The notes: a model not told the origin generated them from the sequence alone. Shown: positions 15,701 to 24,529, counted from the first letter of the stretch. The stretch: DNA of 64,000 bases from Paraburkholderia nodosa DSM 21604 (GCF_000519185.1 NZ_JAFA01000013.1:1-64000); one strand, 5' to 3'. Translations and numbers: made by a program.

Positions 15701-17017
15701 ATGTCCACCTCACCCATTTCGCCCGCGCGCGCCGATCAGGCAAACGCAGCGAAGCAGCAAAGCACCGCGCGCGTGATCTTTGCGAGCTTTATCGGTACCG
15801 CAATCGAGTTCTACGACTTCTATGTGTACGCAACGGCCGCTGCGCTCGTGATCGGCCCCGTGTTCTTCCCGCACGGTTCGGCCACGGCCCAGGCGCTCTC
15901 GGCGTTCGTCACCTTCGGCATCGCGTTCGTCGCGCGGCCGATCGGCTCGTTCATCTTCGGCCACTTCGGTGACCGCATCGGCCGTAAATCGACGCTGGTG
16001 GCGTCGCTGCTCGTCATGGGCCTCTCCACCACGCTGATCGGCTTCCTGCCCGGCTATGACGCGATTGGCAGCCTCGCGCCGATCCTGCTGTGCATCCTGC
16101 GCTTCGGCCAGGGCATCGGCCTGGGCGGCGAATGGGGCGGCGCCGCGCTCCTCGCGACGGAATACGCGCCGCAAGGCAAGCGCGGCTGGTTCGGCATGTT
16201 CCCGCAGCTCGGGCCGTCGGTGGGCTTCCTCGCCTCGAACGGCCTCTTCTTCGGCCTCGCCTCCACGCTCTCCGACCAGCAGTTCCGCGACTGGGGCTGG
16301 CGCGTGCCGTTCATCGTCTCGGCGGTGCTCGTCGCGCTCGGTCTGTACGTGCGCATGAAGATCGCCGAAACGCCCGCCTTCAAGGCCGCCATCGAGCGCG
16401 AGGAGCGCGTCAAGGTGCCGGTCGCTACACTGCTCTCGCAGTACTGGTGGCCGACGCTGCTCGGCGCGCTCGCCATGGTCGTGTGCTACACGCTCTTCTA
16501 TAACGCCACGGTGTTCTCGCTCTCGCACGGCGTAACGGCGCTGCACATTCCGCGCCCGACCTTCCTCGGCATGCTGTGCATCGCGGTGGTGTTCATGGGC
16601 ATCGCCACGCCGATCTCGGCCTGGCTGTCCGACCGCTTCGGCCGCAAGCCCGTGCTGATCGTCGGCTGCATTCTGGCGATTCTCTCGGGCTTCACGATGG
16701 AGCCGCTGCTCGGTAGCGGTGCGACGCCGCTCGTGCTGCTCTTCCTCGTGATCCAGCTGTTCCTGATGGGCGCCACGTTCGCGCCGATGGGCGCGCTGTT
16801 GCCCGAGCTGTTCCCGACCAGCGTGCGCTACACGGGCGCGGGCGTCGCTTACAACCTGGGCGGCATTCTCGGCGCATCGGTTGCACCGTATATCGCGCAG
16901 GTGCTGGCCGCGCGCGGCGGTCTCTCGTGGGTCGGCGCGTATGTGTCGATCGCCGCCTGCGTGAGCCTGTTCGGTGTCCTGTGCATGCGCGAGACGCGCC
17001 ATACGTCGCTCTCGTAG
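15701..17017 (+). CDS. MFS transporter, metabolite:H+ symporter (MHS) family
   Basis: A 438-aa, about 12-helix inner-membrane transporter. The cytoplasmic loop motif GHFGDRIGRKSTL after helix 2 and DRFGRKPVL after helix 8 are MFS signatures. ASFIGTAIEFYDFYVYATAAAL and LRFGQGIGLGGEWGGAALLATEYAP are characteristic of the MHS subgroup (ShiA, ProP, KgtP, YhjE). Substrates in this family are organic acids or osmolytes; none can be assigned. It is monocistronic with a strong terminator and a long leader. Confidence 0.9.
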   Translation: MSTSPISPARADQANAAKQQSTARVIFASFIGTAIEFYDFYVYATAAALVIGPVFFPHGSATAQALSAFVTFGIAFVARPIGSFIFGHFGDRIGRKSTLVASLLVMGLSTTLIGFLPGYDAIGSLAPILLCILRFGQGIGLGGEWGGAALLATEYAPQGKRGWFGMFPQLGPSVGFLASNGLFFGLASTLSDQQFRDWGWRVPFIVSAVLVALGLYVRMKIAETPAFKAAIEREERVKVPVATLLSQYWWPTLLGALAMVVCYTLFYNATVFSLSHGVTALHIPRPTFLGMLCIAVVFMGIATPISAWLSDRFGRKPVLIVGCILAILSGFTMEPLLGSGATPLVLLFLVIQLFLMGATFAPMGALLPELFPTSVRYTGAGVAYNLGGILGASVAPYIAQVLAARGGLSWVGAYVSIAACVSLFGVLCMRETRHTSLS

Positions 17018-17035
17018 CGCATCGCCGCATCAATT

Positions 17036-17073
17036 AAAAAGCGGAGGCCGCCAGGCGGTCTCCGCTTTTTTTT
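17036..17073 (+). terminator. Terminator of the MHS transporter gene
   Basis: Stem GCGGAGGCCG/CGGTCTCCGC (17041-17064) followed by nine T's and preceded by AAAAA. Confidence 0.92.
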
Positions 17074-17091
17074 ATGCCTTTTTTAATCGCT

Positions 17092-17119
17092 TTGGGTACG
17101 CGCGATGCGTGTCTATACT
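17092..17119 (+). promoter_or_regulatory. Promoter of the 59-aa membrane protein gene
   Basis: -35 TTGGGT (17092-17097), 16-base spacer, -10 TATACT (17114-17119); the start would be near 17126, 35 bases before the ATG. Confidence 0.5.
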
Positions 17120-17160
17120 CGAATCAACAAGCGGGGAGCGATCTCCCGGGGGAGCCGACG

Positions 17161-17340
17161 ATGAACCTGCATCTGAGCAACGCCGACATTGTTCTGTTCA
17201 TCGCCCTCGCCCTGGGCATTTCGCTCCTGCTGGCGTTTCGCCTGCGCACCGCGAGCTGGCGTGCGGTCCTGCTCGAAGCGCTGGCGGCGAACGCCGCGGC
17301 AATTGCCGCGGTTATCGCGCTTGAAATGCTGCTTGCCTGA
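17161..17340 (+). CDS. Small two-helix membrane protein (59 aa)
   Basis: A 59-aa protein, MNLHLSNADIVLFIALALGI, with two hydrophobic segments (about residues 9-26 and 36-58) joined by a basic loop RLRTASWR, which suggests a helical hairpin with a cytoplasmic turn. A GGGGGAG ribosome site (17148-17154) and a recognisable promoter support expression. I do not recognise the family; function unknown. Confidence 0.65.
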   Translation: MNLHLSNADIVLFIALALGISLLLAFRLRTASWRAVLLEALAANAAAIAAVIALEMLLA

Positions 17341-17388
17341 AGGCCGCCGTGCCGCGGGTACCGCCTGGGCGGCACCGTTCGGCAGCGA

Positions 17389-17514
17389 TCAGCGATAGTA
17401 ATAGCCGTGATGGTAGCCGCCGCCGTAGTAGCCGCCGGCCGGCACCACGACGCAGCCGCCCAGCGAAGCCGCGAGCAAGGCGCCGGCGATGAGGGTAAGC
17501 GTCAATCGTTTCAC
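17389..17514 (-). CDS. Small Gly/Tyr-rich lipoprotein (41 aa)
   Basis: A 41-aa protein with a GTG start, well placed after an AAGGGAG ribosome site. The first 20 residues (MKRLTLTLIAGALLAASLGG) are a lipoprotein signal with lipobox LGGC; the mature part is CVVVPAGGYYGGGYHHGYYYR. It begins VVVP exactly like the lipoprotein at 19025-19135 (IVVP). Such tiny Gly/Tyr-rich lipoproteins are common in Burkholderiales but have no known role. The reading frame is open, the signal is textbook and the ribosome site is good, so I consider it real despite its size. Confidence 0.65.
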   Translation of the reverse strand: MKRLTLTLIAGALLAASLGGCVVVPAGGYYGGGYHHGYYYR

Positions 17515-17774
17515 AGTGTTCTCCCTTCAAGTCAGTGTCTGTGTCCGGCCATGCGATGTCGGGCTGGACGGTTACGATTGAACACGACGGCGAAGGCGTG
17601 AGGCGTTGCAATTTGTAAGCAGCGGTGTGGCCCGTGTAACAGCATGGGCGCCCAAAGCCTTTTGCATGCGCTGTCAGGCGCGCCCCTGCAATACAAGCGC
17701 GACACTTTTAACAAGCTCGTAATGGGAAACGGCGGGGAAAGCACGCCGCAACGCGCGTGCCGACCCGCGAAAAC

Positions 17775-18782
17775 TCAAGCGGCGTGAACGCGCGATGACG
17801 GCGTAGACGCGCCGCCGTCGCGCGCCGGGTAGATGCGATCGACGGCATCGATCGCCACCTGCACGGGCGGCACGTGATGGCCGTCGCCGATCGAGATCGA
17901 GCGATTGGGCGCACGCACGCCGCTGTGCTCGGCGTCGGTCGAAACGAAGACCATCACGGTCGGCTTGATGAGCGCGTGCGAGAGATGCACGAAGCCCGTG
18001 TCGGTGCCGACCACGAGCGCACAATCCTCGATGCGCTGTGCGACCTGGGCAACCGTGAGGCGCGGCAGCACCGTCGCGCCCGGGATCAGCGCCGCGATCT
18101 CGCGCGCCGTGGCGTGCTCGCTATCGGAACCCCACGGCAGTTCGATGCGCAGGCCACGCGCGATCAACGCATTGCCAAGCTCCCCCCAATGCGCGACCGG
18201 CCACTTCTTCTCGTCTTTCGAAGTCGCGTGAAAGAGCAGCGCCGTGGGCGCGTCAGGCGCGGGCAGCGCGGTGCCGTCGCGCGGAACGCGCATCTGGAAT
18301 TCGGGCGGCGTATCGACCGTGTAGCCGAGCGCCTCGCCCGCGCTGATGCGCATGCCGTGCCACGCATCGCACTTCGGACGCGGCCCGAAGCGGCCGTTGT
18401 ACGCGAAGGCCGCGCCGCGCTCGCCGAGGTCCTGCGAGAGATAGCCGAAGCGGCGCCGCCCGCGCGCAAGAAACGCGATGATCGCGCTCTTGTACACGCC
18501 GTGAATGTCGACGATGGCGTCATAGCGGTAGGCGCGCAGTTCCGAAATCGACGCCCAGATCGCCTTGAAGTCGCTCCAGCGGCGCGCCTTCTTGAAGCGG
18601 CGCAGCGGCGCGCAGAGCACGCGGTCGACGCCGGCGTTCCAGCGCACGATATCGGCAAAGGCCTCGTCCGCGGCCCAATCGACCTTGACGCCCGGGAAGG
18701 CGCGCTGCACGTCGGCCACGACCGGAAGCGCCTCGACGATGTCGCCGAGCGAAGTCACTTTGACAATCAAAACTCGTTTCAT
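17775..18782 (-). CDS. Lipopolysaccharide heptosyltransferase I-like (GT9)
   Basis: A 335-aa glycosyltransferase family 9 protein. It opens MKRVLIVKVTSLGDIVEALP, the WaaC-type N-terminus, with GVKVDWAADEAFADIV, YDAIVDIHGVYKSA, LLFHATSKDEKKWP and the donor-site VVGTDTGFVHLSHAL. WaaC adds the first L-glycero-D-manno-heptose to Kdo in the LPS inner core at the cytoplasmic face of the inner membrane. The ATG at 18782 was chosen; upstream residues to 18821 are unrelated. It is isolated from other core genes, so a paralogue with a different acceptor is possible; I therefore give no symbol. Confidence 0.8.
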   Translation of the reverse strand: MKRVLIVKVTSLGDIVEALPVVADVQRAFPGVKVDWAADEAFADIVRWNAGVDRVLCAPLRRFKKARRWSDFKAIWASISELRAYRYDAIVDIHGVYKSAIIAFLARGRRRFGYLSQDLGERGAAFAYNGRFGPRPKCDAWHGMRISAGEALGYTVDTPPEFQMRVPRDGTALPAPDAPTALLFHATSKDEKKWPVAHWGELGNALIARGLRIELPWGSDSEHATAREIAALIPGATVLPRLTVAQVAQRIEDCALVVGTDTGFVHLSHALIKPTVMVFVSTDAEHSGVRAPNRSISIGDGHHVPPVQVAIDAVDRIYPARDGGASTPSSRVHAA

Positions 18783-19024
18783 TGTGCTGCGGACCGCAGG
18801 GCCCGATATTCCAGTCTTCAAGGGATTTCCGGAGATTTTAACGGACTAACCTTGCGCCAACCTGCGAATGGGTGATCCAGGATGAGCGAAATCTGTCCCT
18901 TTCTCATTGATCCCTCGTGTGGCATCGACAATGGACGCTCTAAAACGCGCCGGGCCCGACACGCCAATGCGCGCCAGGCCCGGAATGGACGATCCGTCGA
19001 GGGATCGAAATAAACGGTCAATGG

Positions 19025-19135
19025 CTAGTAGACGACGACCGGTGCAGGTCTCACGTACATGGGCCGCGCCGGCACGACGATGCAGCCCGCCAGCGTAATC
19101 GCGAGCGCGGCCGCCGCGAGCAGTTTTTTACTCAT
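19025..19135 (-). CDS. Small lipoprotein (36 aa)
   Basis: A 36-aa protein with ribosome site AGGGGAG before the ATG at 19135. Residues 1-17 (MSKKLLAAAALAITLAG) plus Cys18 make a lipobox (LAGC); the mature peptide is CIVVPARPMYVRPAPVVVY. It matches the pattern of the lipoprotein at 17389-17514. It lies 27 bases after the YXWGXW-repeat gene on the same strand and is probably cotranscribed with it. Function unknown. Confidence 0.65.
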   Translation of the reverse strand: MSKKLLAAAALAITLAGCIVVPARPMYVRPAPVVVY

Positions 19136-19162
19136 GATAGGGCTCCCCTTGGGCTCGAAAGA

Positions 19163-19480
19163 TCAGGCGGCCCAATGGCCTTCGACCCAGCGCCAGTTCG
19201 GCCCATGCGCGATCCAGTGACCCGGCACCCAGTGATAGCCCACACGCTCAGCCTGCCAGTGGCCCCTCACCCATACGTACTGGCCGTGGTCCCAGCGCCA
19301 GTGGCCCTTGTCCCATGCATAGCCCACGCGCGGCGCCGGCACGACTTCCACGCGTTCGGCAGGCGGCGGCGCGCTCGGCTCGACCACGACGATTTCAGCA
19401 AATGCGGGAGCCGCGACAGCGCAGGTGCCAGCGGCGACGATCGCGGCCTTGGCGATGAAGACGCGAATAGAGTTGTTCAT
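19163..19480 (-). CDS. YXWGXW-repeat periplasmic protein
   Basis: A 105-aa protein with a signal peptide (MNNSIRVFIAKAAIVAAGTC, cleavage near AFA/EI) and tandem Trp/His repeats of the YXWGXW type: GHWRWDHGQYVWVRGHW, YHWVPGHW and NWRWVEGHW. The family is widespread in Burkholderiales and of unknown function; the repeats may bind carbohydrate or metal, which is speculation. The ATG at 19480 follows AAGGGTGG. It is the first gene of a likely two-gene unit with the 36-aa lipoprotein. Confidence 0.8.
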   Translation of the reverse strand: MNNSIRVFIAKAAIVAAGTCAVAAPAFAEIVVVEPSAPPPAERVEVVPAPRVGYAWDKGHWRWDHGQYVWVRGHWQAERVGYHWVPGHWIAHGPNWRWVEGHWAA

Positions 19481-19711
19481 GTTGACCACCCTTGATTGTT
19501 TGACGCCTTGATTGGCGTTACCCGATCAATGCGCGAGCACGGCGTTGCGCTGACAGCGGTGGTGTAACGGCGCAGGGTGAAGTGAAACGGAATATTTCGG
19601 TAAGGCCGGCGGCCGCGCCAAAGCGCAGCGCGCGAGAAGAAAGGCGCGGAGGGAAAAGCGTGGCGATACGACGAACGACGCGCGCAGCGCAGCGGCTGCG
19701 CGCGTTGAAAC

Positions 19712-19966
19712 TCAAGCCTGCGGAATCTCGATCTTGACCTCGAGCACTTCGAGATCGTCCTGACGTTCGAGGCTCACGCGAATGTCTTCATCGGAGATCT
19801 TCACGTACTTCGAGATCACCGCGACCAGTTCGCGTTGCAGGGCCGGCAGATAGTCGGCGGGCGGATGGCCGCCTGCGCGCTCGTGAGCAATGATGAGCTG
19901 CAGGCGTTCCTTCGCTACCGAGGCGGACTTCTTCTTCTCGCCGAGAAAAAACGTAAGAAACGACAT
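19712..19966 (-). CDS. minE: Cell division topological specificity factor MinE
   Basis: An 84-aa protein. Residues 1-10 (MSFLTFFLGE) form the membrane-targeting helix, followed by the anti-MinCD region SVAKERLQLIIAHERAG and the dimerisation half LPALQRELVAVISKYV. MinE stimulates MinD ATPase and drives pole-to-pole oscillation. It is the last gene of leftward minCDE, 14 bases after minD. Confidence 0.97.
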   Translation of the reverse strand: MSFLTFFLGEKKKSASVAKERLQLIIAHERAGGHPPADYLPALQRELVAVISKYVKISDEDIRVSLERQDDLEVLEVKIEIPQA

Positions 19967-19980
19967 GACGTTCGCCTCCC

Positions 19981-20796
19981 TTACTTGCTACCGAAGAGGC
20001 GCTGCAAGAGGCCCGGCTTCTGGTAATCGGTGAAGCGAAGCGACTTGTCCTCGCCAAGAAAGCGCGACACGACGTCCTTGTACGACTCGGCGACGTCGGT
20101 GCCGTCCAGATGCACTGCCGGCAGACCCTGGTTCGACGCGTGCAGCACCGCTTCCGATTCGGGAATCACGCCGATCAGTTCGATGCGCAGAATCTCCTGA
20201 ATGTCGTTCAGCGAGAGCATCTCGCCTTCGCTCACGCGCTTCGGGTTGTAGCGGGTGATGAGCAGGTGCTCCTTGATCGGGTCCTTGCCGTCGATCGCGC
20301 GCTTCGTCTTCGACGACAGCATGCCGAGGATACGGTCCGAGTCGCGCACGGAAGACACTTCCGGGTTCGTCACGATGAGCGCTTCGTCGGCGAAGTGCAT
20401 CGCGAGCAGTGCGCCCGACTCGATGCCCGCGGGCGAATCGCACACGATGTACTCGAAATCCATCTTGCGCAGGTCCTCGATCACCTTCTCCACGCCCTCT
20501 TTCGTGAGCGCGTCTTTATCGCGCGTTTGCGAGGCCGGCAGGATGAAGAGGTTTTCGCACTTCTTGTCCTTGATGAGCGCCTGATTGAGGTTCGCCTCGC
20601 CCTGGATCACGTTGATCAGGTCGTACACGACGCGGCGCTCGCAACCCATGATGAGGTCGAGATTGCGCAGGCCCACGTCGAAGTCGATGACCGCGGTCTT
20701 GTGGCCGCGCAACGCGAGGCCCGATGCGAAACTCGCGCTCGTGGTCGTTTTACCGACACCACCTTTGCCCGAAGTCACCACAATGATTTTTGCCAT
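19981..20796 (-). CDS. minD: Septum site-determining ATPase MinD
   Basis: A 271-aa deviant Walker ATPase: GKGGVGKTT (residues 10-18), switch FDVGLRNLDLIMGCERRVVYD and DSPAGIE. The C-terminal amphipathic helix ends LLQRLFGSK, the membrane-targeting sequence. It recruits MinC to the membrane away from mid-cell and oscillates under MinE. It lies 92 bases after minC. Confidence 0.98.
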   Translation of the reverse strand: MAKIIVVTSGKGGVGKTTTSASFASGLALRGHKTAVIDFDVGLRNLDLIMGCERRVVYDLINVIQGEANLNQALIKDKKCENLFILPASQTRDKDALTKEGVEKVIEDLRKMDFEYIVCDSPAGIESGALLAMHFADEALIVTNPEVSSVRDSDRILGMLSSKTKRAIDGKDPIKEHLLITRYNPKRVSEGEMLSLNDIQEILRIELIGVIPESEAVLHASNQGLPAVHLDGTDVAESYKDVVSRFLGEDKSLRFTDYQKPGLLQRLFGSK

Positions 20797-20888
20797 TCCC
20801 TTACCTTGCGTTCGTCAGTTTCTCAGTTTGGTCTCATCGCGTGCCGCTCATGCCCCTGCTCGCCTGCGCACGACGCTCGAGCTGCGAC

Positions 20889-21767
20889 TCAGGTGAGCCT
20901 CAACGGTTCGATCAACAGCTTTTCTTCCTCGAGCCGGATTTGAGCCGGCTTGCCCCGCACGTCGTCGGCGAGTGGAACTTCAGTGGTACGGTAGATGCCC
21001 GCAATCGAAATCAGTTCCGCCTCGAGGCTCGTGCAGAAAATGCGTGCGTCGTGGTTGCCGTGCACGCCCGCTAGCGCGCGGCCGCGCAACGGCGCGTAAA
21101 TGTGGATATTGCCCTCGGCGATCACTTCCGCGCCATTGGACACGAGGCCGAGCACGACCACGTCGCCCTTCGCGTAGATGCGCTGGCCCGAGCGCAACGG
21201 CCGGTCGATCACGAGCGTGGGTTCCGCGCGCGCGCCGGATGCGCCGGCGTCGAGCATCGCCGCAGCGTTCACCGTTGCCGCTGCGCTCGCTTCGGCGGCG
21301 GCCGGGTCCGTGTCGGTGGTAAAGAGTTCGGGCTGCGCAGCGGTGGCTTGCGGCGCGGCCGAAGCGGTGGCAGATGCGGTGGCCGAAGCATTCGCTGCCT
21401 CGCCGTCGCTTGCGCCTTCTTCGGCGGCCGGCTTCCCGCCCGCGCCGCGGCGGTCGCGTGCCTCGAGGAACGGCAGGCCTGCCGCAGCGGCCCAGCCGTG
21501 CTGTTCAGGATGCGCAACCACGCCCACCGGGCGCATGCGCACGCTTTCGAGCAGACGCGCGATGTCGCCGAGCGCGACCTGCTCGCCGTCGGCGAGACGC
21601 CGCACGTCGATCGCAACGGTGTCGTTTGCGAAGAATTCGGGCGTCGCCTCGAAGCGCCGCGTGAGCTCGGCGCGCATGGCATCGAGCTCGGTCGTCTTGA
21701 CCACGAACAGAAGCGTATCGACTGAACCGCTCTTCAGTTCAAAATATGGCGATTTCCTGGGCGACAT
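20889..21767 (-). CDS. minC: Septum site-determining protein MinC
   Basis: A 292-aa FtsZ inhibitor, longer than the about 230 aa of E. coli MinC. The N-terminal domain (residues 1-105) begins KSPYFELKSGSVDTLLFVVK; the C-terminal beta-helix domain (about 185-285) has RSGQRIYAKGDVVVLG and GNIHIYAPLRGRALAGVHG. The extra length is an Ala/Thr/Glu-rich linker of roughly 80 residues, probably disordered. It is the first gene of minCDE. An alternative start a few codons in is possible. Confidence 0.95.
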   Translation of the reverse strand: MSPRKSPYFELKSGSVDTLLFVVKTTELDAMRAELTRRFEATPEFFANDTVAIDVRRLADGEQVALGDIARLLESVRMRPVGVVAHPEQHGWAAAAGLPFLEARDRRGAGGKPAAEEGASDGEAANASATASATASAAPQATAAQPELFTTDTDPAAAEASAAATVNAAAMLDAGASGARAEPTLVIDRPLRSGQRIYAKGDVVVLGLVSNGAEVIAEGNIHIYAPLRGRALAGVHGNHDARIFCTSLEAELISIAGIYRTTEVPLADDVRGKPAQIRLEEEKLLIEPLRLT

Positions 21768-22003
21768 GGCGTTCGGCTAAAAATTTTGCGTATTTTACAG
21801 GCGCGGGCGCACACGGCCATTATTTTTAATGGGGTATTCGGCCAAAATCGCTGCCAGATACGCACAAACAAAAATGGCGCAAAAAAAGCGCGCGAAGCGC
21901 AAACGCGCCGAGCCGCGCGTGCAGAAACGATTCTGGTTCGGTGTGTCGTACGCAGGGAAGCGAAACGCGGGCGCCGCCGCGCGCAGCGGCGCGAACGCCA
22001 GCG

Positions 22004-22540
22004 TTACGGCGAGGAAGCGGACTTCGTGTGCTCGCCGAGCGCACGCATGAGCAGCGTTTCCCACTGCTCGGGCTGCTGCTGGCTGCGCGCGTGGTCGCCG
22101 GTGGCCACGAAGCCGAGGCGCTCGTAGAAGCGCATGGCCGTGGTGTTCGCGTCGGTGATCCAGGCGTACACCTGCGTGGCGCCTTCGCTCACGAGCCAGT
22201 CGATGGCGCTGTTCAGCAGCAATTCGCCGCCGCTCAGATGACGCACCGCGGGCGCGACCCACAGCGCCGAGACGAACGCGCGGCGCGCCGGCGCGCTTTC
22301 GAAGCTCGCGCCGATCAGACCGGCCGGATGGCCCTCGGTGTAGAGAATGAACGACGTGCCCGTGTGCGAAACCGCATGCCGGGCCGCCGCGGCGTCGAAA
22401 ACGGCGGCATCGGCGGATAGCGCGTCTTCGAGCGTGTCGCCGAATGCATAAGGCGCGTCGCGCAGCGAAGCTGTTCGAAGCTCGCGGAGCACGGCACCCT
22501 GATCGGCGGCGATACGGCGAACGGTCAGTGACGGACTCAT
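22004..22540 (-). CDS. GNAT family N-acetyltransferase
   Basis: A 178-aa GNAT acetyltransferase. The acetyl-CoA region is FVSALWVAPAVRHLSGGELLLN, followed by VYAWITDANTTAMRFYERLGFVATG, the classic C-terminal motif. The substrate (amine, peptide N-terminus or antibiotic) is not predictable. It lies downstream of map on the same strand, but a 142-base gap with its own promoter-like inverted repeat suggests separate control. Confidence 0.85.
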   Translation of the reverse strand: MSPSLTVRRIAADQGAVLRELRTASLRDAPYAFGDTLEDALSADAAVFDAAAARHAVSHTGTSFILYTEGHPAGLIGASFESAPARRAFVSALWVAPAVRHLSGGELLLNSAIDWLVSEGATQVYAWITDANTTAMRFYERLGFVATGDHARSQQQPEQWETLLMRALGEHTKSASSP

Positions 22541-22597
22541 GCAGTCGTAAACCCCAATAAAGCGCTAACGCGTAGCTTTAACCGAACTGGCTTGAGA

Positions 22598-22615
22598 GTC
22601 AAATCCTTATTTGAC
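22598..22615. promoter_or_regulatory. Inverted repeat upstream of the GNAT gene
   Basis: Perfect GTCAAAT-CCTT-ATTTGAC, 58 bases upstream of the GNAT start, inside an A/T-rich patch. TTGACT-like -35 sequences overlap it. It is probably an operator for an unidentified dimeric regulator. Confidence 0.4.
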
Positions 22616-22682
22616 AATTGCCGGCACGCGACGCCCTGCGCGCGAGCCTTGACAGACGGCCCCAGAAGCCGCACAGCCACGC

Positions 22683-23468
22683 TCACGGGGCCTCGTAGGC
22701 GCCCGTGCCGTCCGGCCAGGGCGTGAGGAGTTCGTAGCCGTCGTCGGTGACCGCGACCATGTGTTCCCACTGGGCCGAGAGCGAGCGGTCCTTCGTGACG
22801 ACCGTCCAGCCGTCGCGCTGCACCGACGTGCCGGCGCGGCCCGCGTTGACCATCGGCTCGATCGTGAAGACCATGCCCGGCTTCAGGCGCATGCCCTGCC
22901 CCGGCTGGCCGTAGTGCAGCACCTGCGGTTCCTCGTGGTAGACCTTGCCGATGCCGTGGCCGCAATACTCGCGCACGATCGAGAAGCCGTCCGCCTGGGC
23001 GCGCTTCTGGATGGCGTTGCCGACGTCGCCGAGCGTCGCCCCCGGCTTCACCTGGCGCATGCCCGCGAGCATCGCCTCGTAGGTCGTGTCGATCAGCTGG
23101 CGGCCCACCGTGCTCGGCGTGCCGACGCAGTACATGCGGCTCGTGTCCCCGAAATAGCCATCCTTGATCACGGCCACGTCGATGTTGATGATGTCGCCGT
23201 CCTTGAGCACCTCGCCGCGATTCGGAATGCCGTGGCAGACCACGGAATTGACGGACGTGCAGATCGTCTTCGGAAAGCCGAGGTAGCCGACATTGGCCGG
23301 CACGGCCTTGAGCGTATTGACGATGTAGTCGTTGCAGAGGGCGTCGAGGTCGTCGGTGGAGACGCCCGGCTTCACGTGCTCGCCGATCATCGCGAGCACG
23401 TCGGCGGCGAGCCGGCCTGAAATGCGCAGGCGGGCGAGATCGTCGGCAGACTTGTAGGTGATAGGCAT
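22683..23468 (-). CDS. map: Methionine aminopeptidase, type I
   Basis: A 261-aa metalloenzyme removing initiator Met. Metal ligands lie in NIDVAVIKDGYFGDTSRMY (Asp pair), EYCGHGIGKVYHEEP (His), FTIEPMVN (Glu) and AQWEHMVAVTDDG (Glu). The ATG at 23468 starts MPITYKSADDLARLRISGRL; the longer frame upstream is not conserved. rpsB, its usual neighbour, is not here, so this may be one of two map copies common in Burkholderia. It is divergent from the glycosyltransferase-like gene. Confidence 0.93.
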   Translation of the reverse strand: MPITYKSADDLARLRISGRLAADVLAMIGEHVKPGVSTDDLDALCNDYIVNTLKAVPANVGYLGFPKTICTSVNSVVCHGIPNRGEVLKDGDIINIDVAVIKDGYFGDTSRMYCVGTPSTVGRQLIDTTYEAMLAGMRQVKPGATLGDVGNAIQKRAQADGFSIVREYCGHGIGKVYHEEPQVLHYGQPGQGMRLKPGMVFTIEPMVNAGRAGTSVQRDGWTVVTKDRSLSAQWEHMVAVTDDGYELLTPWPDGTGAYEAP

Positions 23469-23688
23469 CGATGGACCGAAGTGGGCGCGGCGGTGGTGGA
23501 GAACCCTGCGCCGCAAATTCAAAGGAGCGATTGTACCGGCGCTGCGGCGTCGCTAGCGCAGCAACCCGCAGCAACGCGTGTCATCCCGATGACGCCGGAC
23601 GCGGAATTTTCAGAGATCTCCGATTGTTCGAGCACAAGCCGCCGTCAAGAATGAGAAATATCTTACATCGCGAGCAGGCAGTCCGATC

Positions 23689-24486
23689 ATGACCCCAAGT
23701 AATCCCGCCCCCACCTCCTCCACGCCCAACGCGGCGCCCAACATCCTGATCGCGCTGCCCACATACGACAACTCCGTGCATTTCGACTTCGCCATGGCCC
23801 TCGCGCGCCTCATGGAGGCGCTCAAGGAACGCGGCATCCGCTACGAGTACATCCACACGGCCTCGTCGCACATCATCCGCGCGCGCAATTTCTTTGCGAA
23901 TTATTTTTTGAGCCATCGCGAGTTCAGCCATCTCCTCTTTCTCGATACGGACATGGACTTCTCGCGCGAAGCGGTTCTGCGCCTGATCGCCGGCGACAAG
24001 CCCGTGGCCGGCATTGCCTGCCCGTACCGCTTTTTCGACAGGGAAAAGCAGATCACGAGCGCCGACGTGGGGCTCACGCTGCGCGAATGGCAGGAAAAGA
24101 CCGTGGACTACAACACGGCGATCCTCGCGGATGAAGCGGGCAGCAGTGTCGTGTCCGACGGCTGGGCCGAAGTGAGTCATGTCGGCACCGGCATCTTCCT
24201 CGTGCGGCGCGACGCGCTGGAGGCGATCGCCGCGCATACCGCGCTTTACCGGCCGCCCGCGCAGTACGCGGGCTACCTGCCGGACGGCAAGTTCCATGCG
24301 TTCTTCGACACGGTCGGCGAGAAAGGCGTGTACCTCTCGGAAGATTTATCGTTTTGCCGGCGGGTGCGCGCGGCGGGCAAGTCGGTATGGGCGCTCGTCG
24401 ACGAGAAGATCGTGCATCACGGAGGATCGTCGATCTCAGGCACCTATCTGCGGGCGCTGGAAATGCGCGGCCACATGCGCAAGTGA
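23689..24486 (+). CDS. Glycosyltransferase-like protein (GT-A fold, DXD)
   Basis: A 265-aa soluble protein resembling GT-A glycosyltransferases: NILIALPTYDNSVHFDFAMALARL near the N-terminus, FLDTDMDFSREAVLRL with the DXD metal motif, and a C-terminal region GVYLSEDLSFCRRVRAAG and HHGGSSISGTYL. No signal peptide or membrane segment. The first 17 residues are Pro/Thr-rich. It stands alone between map and a terminator, not in a polysaccharide cluster, so its acceptor is unknown. Similar stand-alone DXD proteins occur in phages and proteobacteria. A viral-type capsule or protein glycosylation role would be speculation. Confidence 0.65.
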   Translation: MTPSNPAPTSSTPNAAPNILIALPTYDNSVHFDFAMALARLMEALKERGIRYEYIHTASSHIIRARNFFANYFLSHREFSHLLFLDTDMDFSREAVLRLIAGDKPVAGIACPYRFFDREKQITSADVGLTLREWQEKTVDYNTAILADEAGSSVVSDGWAEVSHVGTGIFLVRRDALEAIAAHTALYRPPAQYAGYLPDGKFHAFFDTVGEKGVYLSEDLSFCRRVRAAGKSVWALVDEKIVHHGGSSISGTYLRALEMRGHMRK

Positions 24487-24529
24487 AAGTGCGCTCCGGC
24501 ATGCACGCCGGAACTCGCGCAGAAAAGCG

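Noticed and set aside
21829..22050. Arg/Lys-rich 73-aa frame upstream of minC
   Set aside because: No ribosome site and biased composition; the region more likely holds the GNAT gene's 3' end and a terminator-like GCGCG hairpin with a T-run.
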